DNA of 10,400 nucleotides, from NCBI GenBank assembly GCA_001017865.1, contig LATQ01000333.1:1-10400 (forward strand). Direction: 5' to 3'. The position numbers and the translations under genes are program-made. How positions within the stretch are numbered: position 1 is the first letter of the stretch; every line of letters starts with the position of its first letter. This DNA is from Rhodococcus sp. IITR03. GTDB lineage: Bacteria; Actinomycetota; Actinomycetes; Mycobacteriales; Mycobacteriaceae. The notes beneath the pieces were generated by a model. That model made no database searches. It was not told the DNA's origin and saw nothing but the letters and a program-made list of their open reading frames with translations. Of the stretch, positions 1 through 7,543 are shown in pieces.

Positions 1-96
1 GCTACGAACGTTACGGCGAGCACTTCGCCGGGTTTCTGCAACTCGCCGCCGCGCTAACATGCTTCAAGAAACTCGCCAAATGAGACACGCTCTTAG
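1..96 (+). mobile_element. Right end of an IS5-family insertion sequence (partial)
   Basis: The window opens inside an IS5-family element. Its transposase stop codon is followed at once by TGAGACACGCTC (81-92), which has the look of the terminal inverted repeat seen in many actinobacterial IS5-family elements, whose left ends read GAGCGTGTCTCA. From about position 96 the sequence is that of a fumarylacetoacetase gene, so the element boundary lies between 92 and 96. The left end and any target duplication are outside the window, so the exact boundary cannot be fixed. Confidence 0.7.
3..83 (+). CDS. IS5-family transposase, C-terminal fragment
   Basis: The frame starting at position 3 reads YERYGEHFAGFLQLAAALTC followed by FKKLAK and a TGA stop at 81-83. 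The pattern RYERxxEHFxGFLxLAAALxCxKKL is the usual C-terminus of IS5-family DDE transposases of the IS427/IS1031 kind. Only the last 26 residues are in the window, so the catalytic residues cannot be assessed. The fragment is in frame with no indel. It lies directly against the truncated fumarylacetoacetase gene on the same strand, which suggests the element caused or marks that truncation. Confidence 0.85.
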   Translation, partial: YERYGEHFAGFLQLAAALTCFKKLAK

Positions 97-547
97 GTGA
101 CCCCTCTCGCCGCGTTGGAGTCCGTCCGCGTTCCACCGCCCGCACGCGACGTGCCGCTGGCTTTCTACCTGGACGATGTGGCCGCGCGACCATGGACGTT
201 CGATGTCACCTTCGACGTCGTTCTCAACGGGCAGACGGTCTCGCGGCCACCGTTTGCGTCGACGTATTGGACCGCGGCCAGATGCTCGCACACATGACCG
301 TCAACGATGCGGGTTTGCGCGCCAGCGACACCTTCGCCGGTGGCACCATCTCCGGACCGGAGCGAGACCAGCGAGGTTCCTTCCTCGAGCTGACGTGGGG
401 CGGCACCGAACCCGTGACCACGGGCGACGGCTCGGACTTCACTTTCCTTCGAGACGGTGACGAGGTGACGCTTCGGGCAACGGCACGGGGGCAGACGGCG
501 CGCTCATTCAGTTCGGGGACTGCAGCGGTCGCATCGTCACCGGGTAG
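97..547 (+). pseudogene. fahA: Fumarylacetoacetase C-terminal remnant, truncated next to IS5 and frameshifted
   Basis: Fumarylacetoacetase splits 4-fumarylacetoacetate to fumarate and acetoacetate, the last step of the homogentisate route for tyrosine and phenylalanine. The frame from 97 begins VTPLAALESVRVPPPARD, matching the WVVPxxALxPF segment that follows the catalytic lysine region in the family. After one base is restored at CC 278-279 it continues QMLAHMTVNDAGLRASDTFA, then GTISGPERDQRGSFLELTWG with the conserved threonine and LEL(S/T)W glutamate. Restoring another base at the C/G run 486-491 gives ALIQFGDCSGRIVTG and a stop at 545-547. The remnant is about 150 codons of a family usually above 400. 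The aspartate/glutamate metal ligands and catalytic histidine of the N-terminal two thirds are absent, so it cannot be active. The truncation is certainly biological; the two one-base shifts may be sequence errors. Confidence 0.9.
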
Positions 548-570
548 ACACACCCTCAACTTCGACGAAC

Positions 571-617
571 CGATAGGCACGGCTGGTGGTCGCATGCGAC
601 CACCAGCCGTGCTATCG
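571..617. terminator. Strong palindromic hairpin between convergent genes, probable bidirectional terminator
   Basis: Positions 577-612 form a perfect 36-bp palindrome centred on CGCATGCG (591-598). The pairing extends through 571-575 with 613-617 if G576 is bulged out. It sits 23 bases after the fahA remnant stop and 23 bases before the LysR stop, which runs the other way. Placement between two converging stops and high stem stability suggest it ends transcription from both sides. There is no clear U-tract, which is common for actinobacterial terminators. Confidence 0.8.
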
Positions 618-640
618 CCACGTCGACGACCGCGAGATCC

Positions 641-1538
641 TTAGGACATCGTTCGGACCAGTTGCTCGAGAAACACCTGTGCGCGGGGCTGAGGGTCATG
701 TGGCGCGGCCACGCCGCCACCACACTCGTCAGTCCAGTGCGTGGGGAGAGCGGAATCGTGACCAACGGCAAGCCCTCCGAGGTGGTGTCCGGGGAGTTGG
801 GCCGCGACATCAGCAACCCGTAGCCGAGTCCCCGCCCGATCAGCGCACGAACCAGGTCGATGGTGGGCAGGGAGCTGCCGAGCGTGGGGCGCACCCCGTG
901 CTCGGCGAGGATCCGGTGAGTGTTGGCGGAGCTGGGTGCAGAATCGAGCATCACCAGCGGCTCGTCGGCCAACTCGCTCAGGGCACATCCGCACGATGAG
1001 CCAGCCGATGACCGGCGGGTAGCACAGCCATCACCTCGGTCTCGTAGACCACCCGCTTGTTCAGGTCAGCGGGGAGAAACATGTCGTAGAGGATGGCGAA
1101 GTCGAGTGATCCGTCGGCAAGTGCCGGGAGGAGGTCGTCGTCGGCACCGACTTGAATCTCGACCTTGGCGCGAGGGTGTTCGTGTGCGAAGTATGCGAGT
1201 ACCGGAGGCAACACGGCGGCCGGGAACCCTACGTAGCAGCCAACACGGATTGGTCCGGTGATCTCACCGCGAGTGGCGGCGAGATCACCCACCAGGGAGG
1301 AAACTTCATCGACGAGCTGTCGTGCACGGTGGGCGAAATACTGTCCGGCAGGCGTCAACTGCAGACCCTTGGCCTTCCTGCGTACGCACAGTTGTTCCCC
1401 CACCGTCTTCTCGATCTCGGACACTGCCTGGGACAACCCGGACTCCGAGATGTGTAGGGCAGCAGCAGCATCCGAGAGAGTTGCATGTTTCGGAAGGGCT
1501 GAGAACAACTCGAGCTGCCGAATTGTGAGTTGTGCCAT
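641..1538 (-). CDS. LysR-family transcriptional regulator (two apparent one-base frameshifts)
   Basis: The N-terminus, MAQLTIRQLELFSALPKH, leads into a winged helix-turn-helix with LSDAAAALHISESGLSQAVS and RKAKGLQLTPAG (about residues 3-62), the classical LysR layout. A periplasmic-binding-protein-like effector domain follows, with IRVGCYVGFPAAVLPPVL and GSLDFAILYD. As written, the frame stops near 979. Adding one base to the GGG at 981-983 (plus-strand numbering) gives DVPLSELADEPLVMLDSAPS. Adding one to GGGG at 685-688 gives SPRAQVFLEQLVRTMS and a stop at 641-643. The repaired protein is 299 aa, the normal LysR length. The ATG at 1536-1538 has only a weak GGAAC ribosome site upstream. The gene lies downstream of and co-oriented with the TetR gene, 78 bp away, and faces the fahA remnant. 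Its target could be the old homogentisate locus or the central operon. The effector is unknown. Confidence 0.88.
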
Positions 1539-1616
1539 GAGGTTCCGTTCGAACTAGTGCCCGCATTCTGTATCGCAAGAGTACAACGGACCAGGATGCT
1601 GGCCCCTATTCGACGC

Positions 1617-2189
1617 CTAAGCGCTGATCCCGCGCAATGCAGCGTCCACGAGCTGCCGCGTCGACTCCGCGTCCAGATCGCCTGACTGGAACAAGAGCCG
1701 AAAATACACGGGCGCATAGAGCAGTTCGGCGACGACATCGGGGGTGAGGTCACTGCGCAGCGACCCTTCGTCCATCGCCCGCTGGATCACCGCGCGTGCA
1801 GCGTCGGCACGTCCTTTCCAGAACCGTTCCTTGAACTCATCGAGTGTCGCCGGATCGAACTGGCATTCTGCAACCAGCTGAGCCACCAGACGCCCCTCGG
1901 GGCCGGCGTAGATACGCACCAGCGACGCAAGGTGCTCTCGGAGCGCATCAATCGCGGGGCCGTCTCCCCTGAAGGGGGTCTGTGCCACGTGATTGTCGAG
2001 GAAAGAGTCGATCACGATCGCGGCCTTGTTCGGCCACCACCGGTAGATCGTCATCTTGCTGACCCCGGCCTCGCGGGCGATGCGCTCGATGGACAACTTT
2101 TGCAGAGAGACCGGCTCTGCGTCGTCGGCGAGCAGATCCATCGTCGTCTGCAGTACTGCCTTGCGGCTTGCTTCGCTCCGTACAGCCAT
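1617..2189 (-). CDS. TetR-family transcriptional regulator
   Basis: An intact 190-aa protein. The N-terminal helix-turn-helix is typical of TetR: LSIERIAREAGVSKMTIYRW at about residues 32-51, followed by WPNKAAIVIDSF. The remaining 130 residues form the helical ligand and dimer domain, with the ending ESTRQLVDAALRGISA. TetR proteins usually repress a divergent operon and are released by a small molecule, often a substrate or CoA ester of the pathway. This gene is divergent from the FAH/cupin/ligase operon with 106 bp between the starts, and a 19-bp palindrome lies in that space, so it is the best candidate for the operon's repressor. The ATG start at 2187-2189 is preceded on its strand by AGGATTCAGGG. 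It is one of only three genes of the locus with no internal frame break. The ligand cannot be read from the sequence. Confidence 0.93.
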   Translation of the reverse strand: MAVRSEASRKAVLQTTMDLLADDAEPVSLQKLSIERIAREAGVSKMTIYRWWPNKAAIVIDSFLDNHVAQTPFRGDGPAIDALREHLASLVRIYAGPEGRLVAQLVAECQFDPATLDEFKERFWKGRADAARAVIQRAMDEGSLRSDLTPDVVAELLYAPVYFRLLFQSGDLDAESTRQLVDAALRGISA

Positions 2190-2253
2190 CCCTGAATCCT
2201 ATCCGGTCCGTCTCGAATCGAATCTCTTCGCCAGCCTGGTGACCGAGGACACA

Positions 2254-2272
2254 GTCGCGTACAGTACGAGAC
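2254..2272. promoter_or_regulatory. Imperfect 19-bp palindrome, candidate TetR operator
   Basis: GTCGCGTACAGTACGAGAC is symmetric about A2263. The inner CGTAC-A-GTACG (2258-2268) is perfect, and the outer GTC/GAC also pair, with one mismatch per arm. It sits 23 bp before the start of the first FAH gene and 64 bp from the TetR start. Length, odd centre and position fit TetR operators. TACAGT (2260-2265) and its complement TACTGT resemble -10 hexamers on the two strands, so binding here could block both promoters. No convincing -35 element is visible. Binding is inferred. Confidence 0.6.
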
Positions 2273-2295
2273 GTATCGCATCGAATGGAGGAACC

Positions 2296-3311
2296 ATGAA
2301 GTTCGGACGAATCAAAGTCGCGACACCGGATGGCGAGCAGCAGCGACTGGTCGTGGTCGAGCCTGAGCACGAAAGAGTGGTCGATCTCGCCCGCGCGTAC
2401 AGCCTGCTTCAGCAGCGCCGAGGCGCGACCGAGTCCGCGGCCGCACGTGTGGCGCGCGCGCTGTTCCCATCCAGCATGGCTGCCGCGATCGCGGCAGGGT
2501 CGGTCTTCCGCCATGCCGCGGAGGAGGCGCTTGATGCCGGCGACGACGCCGCGACCTCGATCGACAGAGTGAACTGGCCCCCGCGGTGGACCCCCCGGTG
2601 ATCAGGGACGGCTTGACCTATCCGCTGCACATGCAGCACTTCAGCGAGAAAGTCGGCGGGGGCCTCCCCAACCCGCAGCTGTTCAAAACCCCGCCGTACT
2701 TCAAGGGATCCACGGGCGTGTGCTACGGCCACGACGAACTCATTCCGTATCCGTCGTTCACGGACTACCTCGACTACGAACTCGAGATCGGCCTCGTTGT
2801 CGGCGGCGCAGGGCGCAATCTGAACCCGGAAGAGGGACAGGAGCGCTTGTTCGGATACACGATCTTCAACGACTTCTCGGCTCGGGACCTGCAAGCGGCC
2901 GAAATGGGAATGGGGATGGGTCCTCAGAAGTGCAAGGACTTCGCGTACGGCATCGGTCCCTGGATCGTGACAAGGGACGAGATGCCGCCCCTTTCGGAGT
3001 TGCGCGGCTCCATCTCCGTCAATGGTGAGCTTTGGTCCTCATGCACCGCTGACGGCGGAATCTTCTCTCCTGCAGAACTTCTCGCTTGGGTATCGCTCGG
3101 TGACAATCTGCAGCCTGGTGACCTCATCGGAACGGGGACTCTCGGCAACGGATCCGGTCTCGAGCTTGACCGGCGGCTCGAACCAGGTGATGTGCTCGAA
3201 CTCCAACTCGACGGAATCGGGATCCTCCGTTCGCGCATCGGAAACAGGGAGGTCACAGCGTGGCGCCCTGAAGAGAAGCCGTATCCGTTCACCGCCGCTG
3301 CTGCGAACTGA
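2296..3311 (+). CDS. Fumarylacetoacetate hydrolase (FAH) family protein, first of two (one apparent frameshift)
   Basis: First gene of the operon. The ATG at 2296 has a clear GGAGGA site at 2287-2292. As written, the frame ends at 2601. Restoring one base in the C-run at 2578-2582 joins VNWPP to AVDPPVIRDGLTYPL and gives a 338-aa protein. FAH-fold hallmarks in repaired numbering are: the lid segment HMQHFSEKV (H112, H115, E118), the metal ligands in DYELEIGLVVG (E162, E164), D193 in FNDFSARD, K214 in KDFAYGIGPW, and the GTGTLGNGSGLEL substrate loop. These proteins are divalent-metal hydrolases, hydratases, decarboxylases or tautomerases of 2-oxo or 2,4-dioxo acids from ring cleavage. The N-terminal 100 residues are the usual variable domain of the longer members. 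The metal ligands are all present, so an active enzyme is likely if the frame is intact in the organism. Specificity cannot be assigned. Confidence 0.9.
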
Positions 3312-3327
3312 CTCAGAAGGGGACTTC

Positions 3328-3930
3328 ATGAACGAGACTGCAAATCGGACAGGCTCTGTTCGGCGTGTGGTGACCGCGGTCGACGAGCAAGGAAGATCGT
3401 ACGTGCTCTCCGACGGCCGGGCGCCCAATGTTTTCCGGTCGCCAACGGTTCCTGGATTCGGTGCAGCACAGATCTGGGTCACCGAACCTGGCCCGGTGTC
3501 GAATGAAGGGACCGCGGATCCGGCTGGCGACGGGGTCGAGATACCCATGTACCCAGCACTCGGCGGCACAGTGTTCCGCGTCGCCGACTTTCCTCCGGAC
3601 AGCGTCTACGAGGCCTCGGGGAAGGAGAATCTGTTCTCCGATATCGGCGGCGACCACGCACGCGATGAAGCCACCCACAGCGGGGGCCGACACTTCTGGT
3701 TCCACAAGACCGATTCGATCGACTTCGCTGTCGTTCTCGAGGGCGAGATCTGGATGCTGCTCGACGACGGCGAATGCCGACTCGAGGCGGGCGATGTGAT
3801 CGTTCAACGCGGGACGGCACACGCCTGGTCGAATCGGACAGACCAGGTCTGTCGAGTCGCGTTTCTCCTCTACGGCGCACTACCAGTGCCGTCAAGTACC
3901 GATGACCGACTTGTTGGACAGCCATCGTGA
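3328..3930 (+). CDS. Cupin-domain protein of about 200 residues
   Basis: An intact 200-aa gene starting at ATG 3328 with AGAAGGGG just upstream, 16 bp after the FAH stop. A longer in-frame extension upstream lies within the FAH gene and is rejected. The C-terminal half is one cupin barrel. Its first motif has H122 and H126 in HFWFHKTDSIDFAVVLEGE (E138, E140). Its second, AGDVIVQRGTAHAWSN, has H165 and N169. Possible metal ligands are therefore H126, an acidic residue of the first motif, and H165. Proteins of this kind often lie beside FAH-family and aromatic-degradation genes but have no settled function; isomerase, ring-opening dioxygenase accessory or small dioxygenase are all possible. It is shorter than homogentisate or gentisate dioxygenases, so it should not be called one. 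No signal peptide, so cytoplasmic. Its stop overlaps the next start in GTGA. Confidence 0.9.
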   Translation: MNETANRTGSVRRVVTAVDEQGRSYVLSDGRAPNVFRSPTVPGFGAAQIWVTEPGPVSNEGTADPAGDGVEIPMYPALGGTVFRVADFPPDSVYEASGKENLFSDIGGDHARDEATHSGGRHFWFHKTDSIDFAVVLEGEIWMLLDDGECRLEAGDVIVQRGTAHAWSNRTDQVCRVAFLLYGALPVPSSTDDRLVGQPS

Positions 3931-5899
3931 CCGGATCAGTGAGCGAGATTCTGTGGCATCCCACCGCCGACCGCCAGAAGGCCAGCGAGTTCACGCACTT
4001 CGCTGCCTGGCTCACCGATACGAAACGCGTGGAAACCGGCACCATCCACGACTATCGCTCGCTGTGGGAGTGGAGCATCCGTGAACCCGACGCGTTCTGG
4101 AGGGCCTTCGCCGAGTACGCCGGCATCGCCGTAGGAACACCTGCCGACCAGTCGGTCGTACCGGAGAACATGCCCGGTGGCTCCTGGTTTCCAGGCTCCA
4201 CACTGAACTATTCCAATTACGCACTCGGCGATGACCGTCGCACCGGCGATGCTGTCGTCGCCGTTGCTGAGGATGGCACCACCACGACAACGTCGTGGGC
4301 AGAACTGCGTCGCCAAGTGGGGGCTGTTGCTGCTTCCTGCGTCAATCCGGGGTTCGACGAGGAGACCGTGTTGTTGCGGTCCTGCCCAATCGCACCGAGG
4401 CCGTGGTGGCATTTCTCGCCACGGCCTCGGTGGGCGCGGTGTGGTCGATCGTCGCACCGGAATTTGGGGTCGACGCGATCACCTCCCGCTTGGAGCAACT
4501 CGAACCCGTCGTGCTGATTGCAGCCAGCGGATACCAGTACGGCGGTCGCAGAATCGACCGCGCAACCGTTCTGTCTCAGGTCATCGATCGGCTACCCAGC
4601 TTGCAGGAGGTCGTGTGGATCGATGATGCAGACGCGACCGAGACGCACGTAACGCATCGATTCTGGCGAGATCTCGTAACCGCAGACCACACTTGGGCAG
4701 CGGACGAACTCCCGTTCAACCATCCCTTGTGGGTGCTGTTCTCGTCGGGCACCACGGGAGTTCCGAAAGGGATCGTTCACGGACATGGCGGAGTGGTCCT
4801 CGAGCATCTCAAGACGCTGACACTGCATGCTGACCTGCGTCCAGGTGAGAAGCTGTTTGTCGTCGGGACGACGAGCTGGGTCGTGTGGAACATGTTGGTG
4901 TCCGGGTTGCTCCGTGGAGCAACGATCGTCCTACTCGACGGCAACCCCGCTCACCCCGACATCGGCCAGGTCTGGAAGGTCGCCGCAGACCACAAGGTGG
5001 CGATGTTGGGGATTGGTGCAGCCTACGTGCATTCCAGTATGCGCGCCGACATACATCCGGGCCACGATCACGATCTTTCCGGATTGCGGATGGTCCAGGT
5101 CACGGGTTCGCCACTTGCACCGGAGGCGTATCAGTGGGTCTACGACGCTGTCGGCTCGGTCTGGCTGGCATCGGTCAGCGGTGGAACCGACATCGCAGGC
5201 ATCTTTCTCGGCGGTGCGCCAGCTGAGCCTGTACGGCGTGGGCGGCTTCAACCCCCCGCCTTGGTGTGGCGGCAGAGGCATGGGACGCGGACGGAAACGC
5301 CGTCGTTGGAACGCCAGGGGAGTTGGTGGTCACCGTTCCGATGCCGTCAATGCCGCTCTATTTCTGGAACGATCCCGACGGCACCAGATATCGGGACAGC
5401 TACTTTTCCACGTACCGGGGTCTGGCGCCACGGAGATCTCGTCGAGTTCGATCATGACGGGACCTCGGTCATTGTCGGCCGATCGGACTCGACACTGAAT
5501 CGAAACGGGATCCGAATGGGTCCCGCTGACCTGTACCGCATCGTCGAGTCGATGCCAGAGGTCCTGGAGGCATTGGTCGTGGGCGTGGAAGAGCCGGGTG
5601 GCTACTACATGCCGCTCTTCGTCCAGTTGATGCCTGACATCGAACCGGAAGCCGTCGCCACCAAAATTCGCGACACAATTCGCATTGCACTGTCGCCGAG
5701 GTATGTTCCGGACGACATCATCGCGGTTTCGCGGATTCCGCACACTCGAACGGGAAAGAAGCTCGAGGTCCCGGTCAAGCGTCTCCTCCTGGGGGATGAC
5801 CTCAACCAGGTTGTCGATCCAGGTTCGGTCGATGACATCTCGGCTCTGGCGCAGATCCACGCACACGCCGCGGCGCGGCGTGAGGTGGAAGTGCGATGA
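3927..5899 (+). CDS. Acetoacetyl-CoA synthetase / acetoacetate-CoA ligase family enzyme (several apparent frameshifts)
   Basis: This family makes acetoacetyl-CoA from acetoacetate, ATP and CoA through an acyl-adenylate. The GTG start at 3927 overlaps the cupin stop. The N-terminus has the family features FTHFAAWL, the LWEWSIREPDAFW block and GGSWFPGSTLNYSNYAL. The ATP/AMP signature FSSGTTGVPKGIVHGHGG is near residue 275, SGGTDIAG(I)F is present, and the C-terminal domain has GVWRHGDLVEFDHDG, GRSDSTLNRNGIRMG and the catalytic lysine region RTGKKLEVPVK near residue 612. Frames break at CC 4336-4337, GG 5263-5264 and CCGGGG 5415-5420, the last needing one C and one G. Restoring four bases gives 658 aa, the expected length for the family, and rebuilds the conserved YFSTYPGVWRHGD. 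Coupling with FAH-family genes fits activation of acetoacetate or a similar 3-oxo acid released by C-C hydrolysis. Substituted 3-oxo acids are possible substrates. Confidence 0.9.
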
Positions 5900-6347
5900 C
5901 CATTGTCGAACAAGTCCAACGCATGTTGGAGAAGGATTCAAGCCTCGAGCACTTCGGGATCGAAGTCCTCACTGCCGGCGACGGGCGAGCCAGTTGAGCT
6001 TGACGATCGGCGAGGCCGCAGCGAACGGCCACCGGATCGCACATGGGGGAGTGATATTCGCACTGGCCGACTCCGCATTCGCTTGCGCTGTGAACAGCGT
6101 TGTGCCGGGCACGGCGACTGCAGGTGCATCGATCACCTACTACCGACCCGCTCGAGTCGGAGACGAGTTGACCGCTGACGCTCAGCTGAGGCATCTCGAC
6201 GGACGACATTCGCTCGTGGACGTCACCGTCAGTAGCGGGGCACATGTTGTGGCGGAGTACCGCGGCCGAGGCGCGGTGCTCCGTCGGGAAACCCGACCGT
6301 CGGCCGATCCATGCACGCAACACTCAGAAAGAGACCAACATGAGTAG
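5896..6347 (+). CDS. PaaI-type hotdog-fold acyl-CoA thioesterase (one apparent frameshift)
   Basis: Hydrolyses CoA esters, in known relatives hydroxyphenylacetyl- and other aromatic or short acyl-CoAs, to free stalled CoA. The ATG at 5896 overlaps the ligase stop as ATGA. As written it stops after GDGRAS. Restoring one T at TT 5994-5995 gives SLSLTIGEAAANGHRIAHGG and a 150-aa protein. The block NGHRIAHGGVIFALADSAFA carries N44, the HGG at 50-52 and D59, at the same spacing as N46, H52 and D61 of E. coli PaaI, followed by ITYYRPARVGDELTADA of the hotdog core. The C-terminal tail after YRGRGAVLRR is a little longer than usual and its last 8 bp overlap the next gene. A thioesterase next to a CoA ligase suggests a housekeeping or proofreading role in a CoA-dependent pathway. 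It is not necessarily the phenylacetate-operon PaaI, because no paa genes are here. Confidence 0.88.
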
Positions 6348-7305
6348 TACGCGATTCTCAGTGGGCACCTTTGATATTGGGAATGGCTCATTTCCCGGGC
6401 TGGTTGTCGCGGATGCCGTCTATGACATCCGAGCGTTCACCAGGTACCTGACCACATCGGACGTCCTGGACGATTGGGAGGCCGCATTCACGGCGCTGTC
6501 CGAGTTTGCGGACACCTCTTCCGACCCAGGGACGCCCATCTCGCAGGTACGGACACTTCCGCCGGTATCCCGTCCGGGCGTCATCTACGGGGCGGGGGCG
6601 AACTACCGTGAGCACATCATCCAGATGGCCGTGGCACACAAGCTCGGGACGCCCGGACTCACGGACGAGCAACTGGCGGAGGAGGCCGCGCGCGACATCG
6701 ACCATCGGAAGGCACACGGAGAACCGTATGTTTGGACCGGTGTTCCGTCGGCGATCAGTGGAGCATACGACGATATCGTCCTGCCGACTGCCTGGGATGA
6801 TCACGACTGGGAACTCGAACTCGGTGTCGTCATCGGTCGACGTGCTCGTCGCGTCGCTGTCGCAGACGCACTCGACCACGTCGCCGGCTACACCATCTGC
6901 AACGATCTGACGACGCGGAGCCTTGTTCCGCGCAGGGACATCGCGATGATGGGCACGGACTGGATGCGCGCGAAGAACTTCCCGACGTTTTATCCGACTG
7001 GGCCCTGGCTAGTCCCTGCAGCGTTCGTTCCGGACCCGCTCGACCTGAAAATTCGATTGCGCCTCAACGGTGAGACGATGCAGGACAGCTCCACCGGCGA
7101 CATGGTCTTCGGCCCGGCGGAGCTGATCTCCTACATCTCCCGGTTCGTCGACCTCGAGCCCGGCGACATGGTGATCACCGGATCTCCGCCCGGGAACGGT
7201 TCCCACTGGGGCCGCTACCTGCAGGCTGGTGATGTACTCGAATCCGAAATCGAGGGTCTGGGGATACAACGGAATCGATGCCGTACCGACGTCGACCTGA
7301 GCTGA
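6340..7305 (+). CDS. Fumarylacetoacetate hydrolase (FAH) family protein, second of two
   Basis: An intact 321-aa protein. The ATG at 6340 overlaps the thioesterase end by 8 bp, with only a weak AAAGAGA upstream; an in-frame earlier start lies inside the thioesterase gene and is less likely. FAH-fold features: NYREHI (H92) in the lid, the ligands E158 and E160 in DWELELGVVIG, D189 in CNDLTTRS, K212 in AKNFPTFYPTGPW, and the loop TGSPPGNGSHWGRYLQAGD. It differs from the first FAH protein in having an extended lid of roughly 45 residues (after H92 to about 145) and H/W-containing loop GNGSHW. It is therefore not a recent duplicate and probably does a different step. Likely roles are hydrolysis or decarboxylation of a 2-oxo or acylpyruvate intermediate. 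It is the last gene before a strong hairpin at 7312-7349. It is confidently a FAH-superfamily member; its substrate is unknown. Confidence 0.93.
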   Translation: MSSTRFSVGTFDIGNGSFPGLVVADAVYDIRAFTRYLTTSDVLDDWEAAFTALSEFADTSSDPGTPISQVRTLPPVSRPGVIYGAGANYREHIIQMAVAHKLGTPGLTDEQLAEEAARDIDHRKAHGEPYVWTGVPSAISGAYDDIVLPTAWDDHDWELELGVVIGRRARRVAVADALDHVAGYTICNDLTTRSLVPRRDIAMMGTDWMRAKNFPTFYPTGPWLVPAAFVPDPLDLKIRLRLNGETMQDSSTGDMVFGPAELISYISRFVDLEPGDMVITGSPPGNGSHWGRYLQAGDVLESEIEGLGIQRNRCRTDVDLS

Positions 7306-7311
7306 CGTCGA

Positions 7312-7349
7312 CGCGGGGCCCAGCACACAGTGCGATGTTGGGCCCCGCG
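7312..7349 (+). terminator. Hairpin terminator after the catabolic operon
   Basis: CGCGGGGCCCAGCA (7312-7325) pairs with TGTTGGGCCCCGCG (7336-7349), 14 pairs including one G-U, around a 10-base loop. It begins 7 bases after the second FAH stop. No U-tract follows, as often in GC-rich actinobacteria. The position supports the five genes forming one transcription unit that stops here. Confidence 0.8.
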
Positions 7350-7543
7350 GGCCGAGAGCAAATGCGCTGGGCCTCGAATGCCCGCTTCTTCCGCTGGCTC
7401 ATGTCGCATCACGTTGGCAATCCCTGTGGTACCGACGCACTGTTGGAACGAGGCCGACCTGACACGCGTAGCTACCCATTTTCGAAAGCTCGTCACGGCA
7501 CTGCTGCGTGTGAACCCAGTGATCTCCTTCGAGAACTCCCCCG
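7350..7543. other. Unassigned stretch between operon terminator and amidase remnant
   Basis: About 190 bases without a gene that can be supported. Short frames exist on both strands, but none has a recognisable motif or good start. It could contain eroded 5' sequence of the amidase gene, since that remnant lacks its first hundred or so residues, but no amidase N-terminal motif is visible. Confidence 0.4.

Noticed and set aside
1539..1616. LysR binding site or promoter between the two regulator genes
   Set aside because: No clear T-N11-A dyad with good arms and no matching -35/-10 pair; the two genes may simply share a transcript.
2254..2272. A complete sigma70-type promoter at the palindrome
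   Set aside because: A TACAGT -10-like hexamer is present, but no acceptable -35 lies at 16-18 bp, so only the operator is called.
3022..3327. Upstream extension of the cupin frame inside the FAH gene
   Set aside because: It overlaps conserved FAH coding sequence; the ATG at 3328 has a good ribosome site and the normal operon spacing.
5415..5420. Ligase as a naturally split two-subunit enzyme
   Set aside because: The breaks fall inside the conserved YFSTYPGVWRHGD motif and inside the core, without start codons or ribosome sites at the joints.
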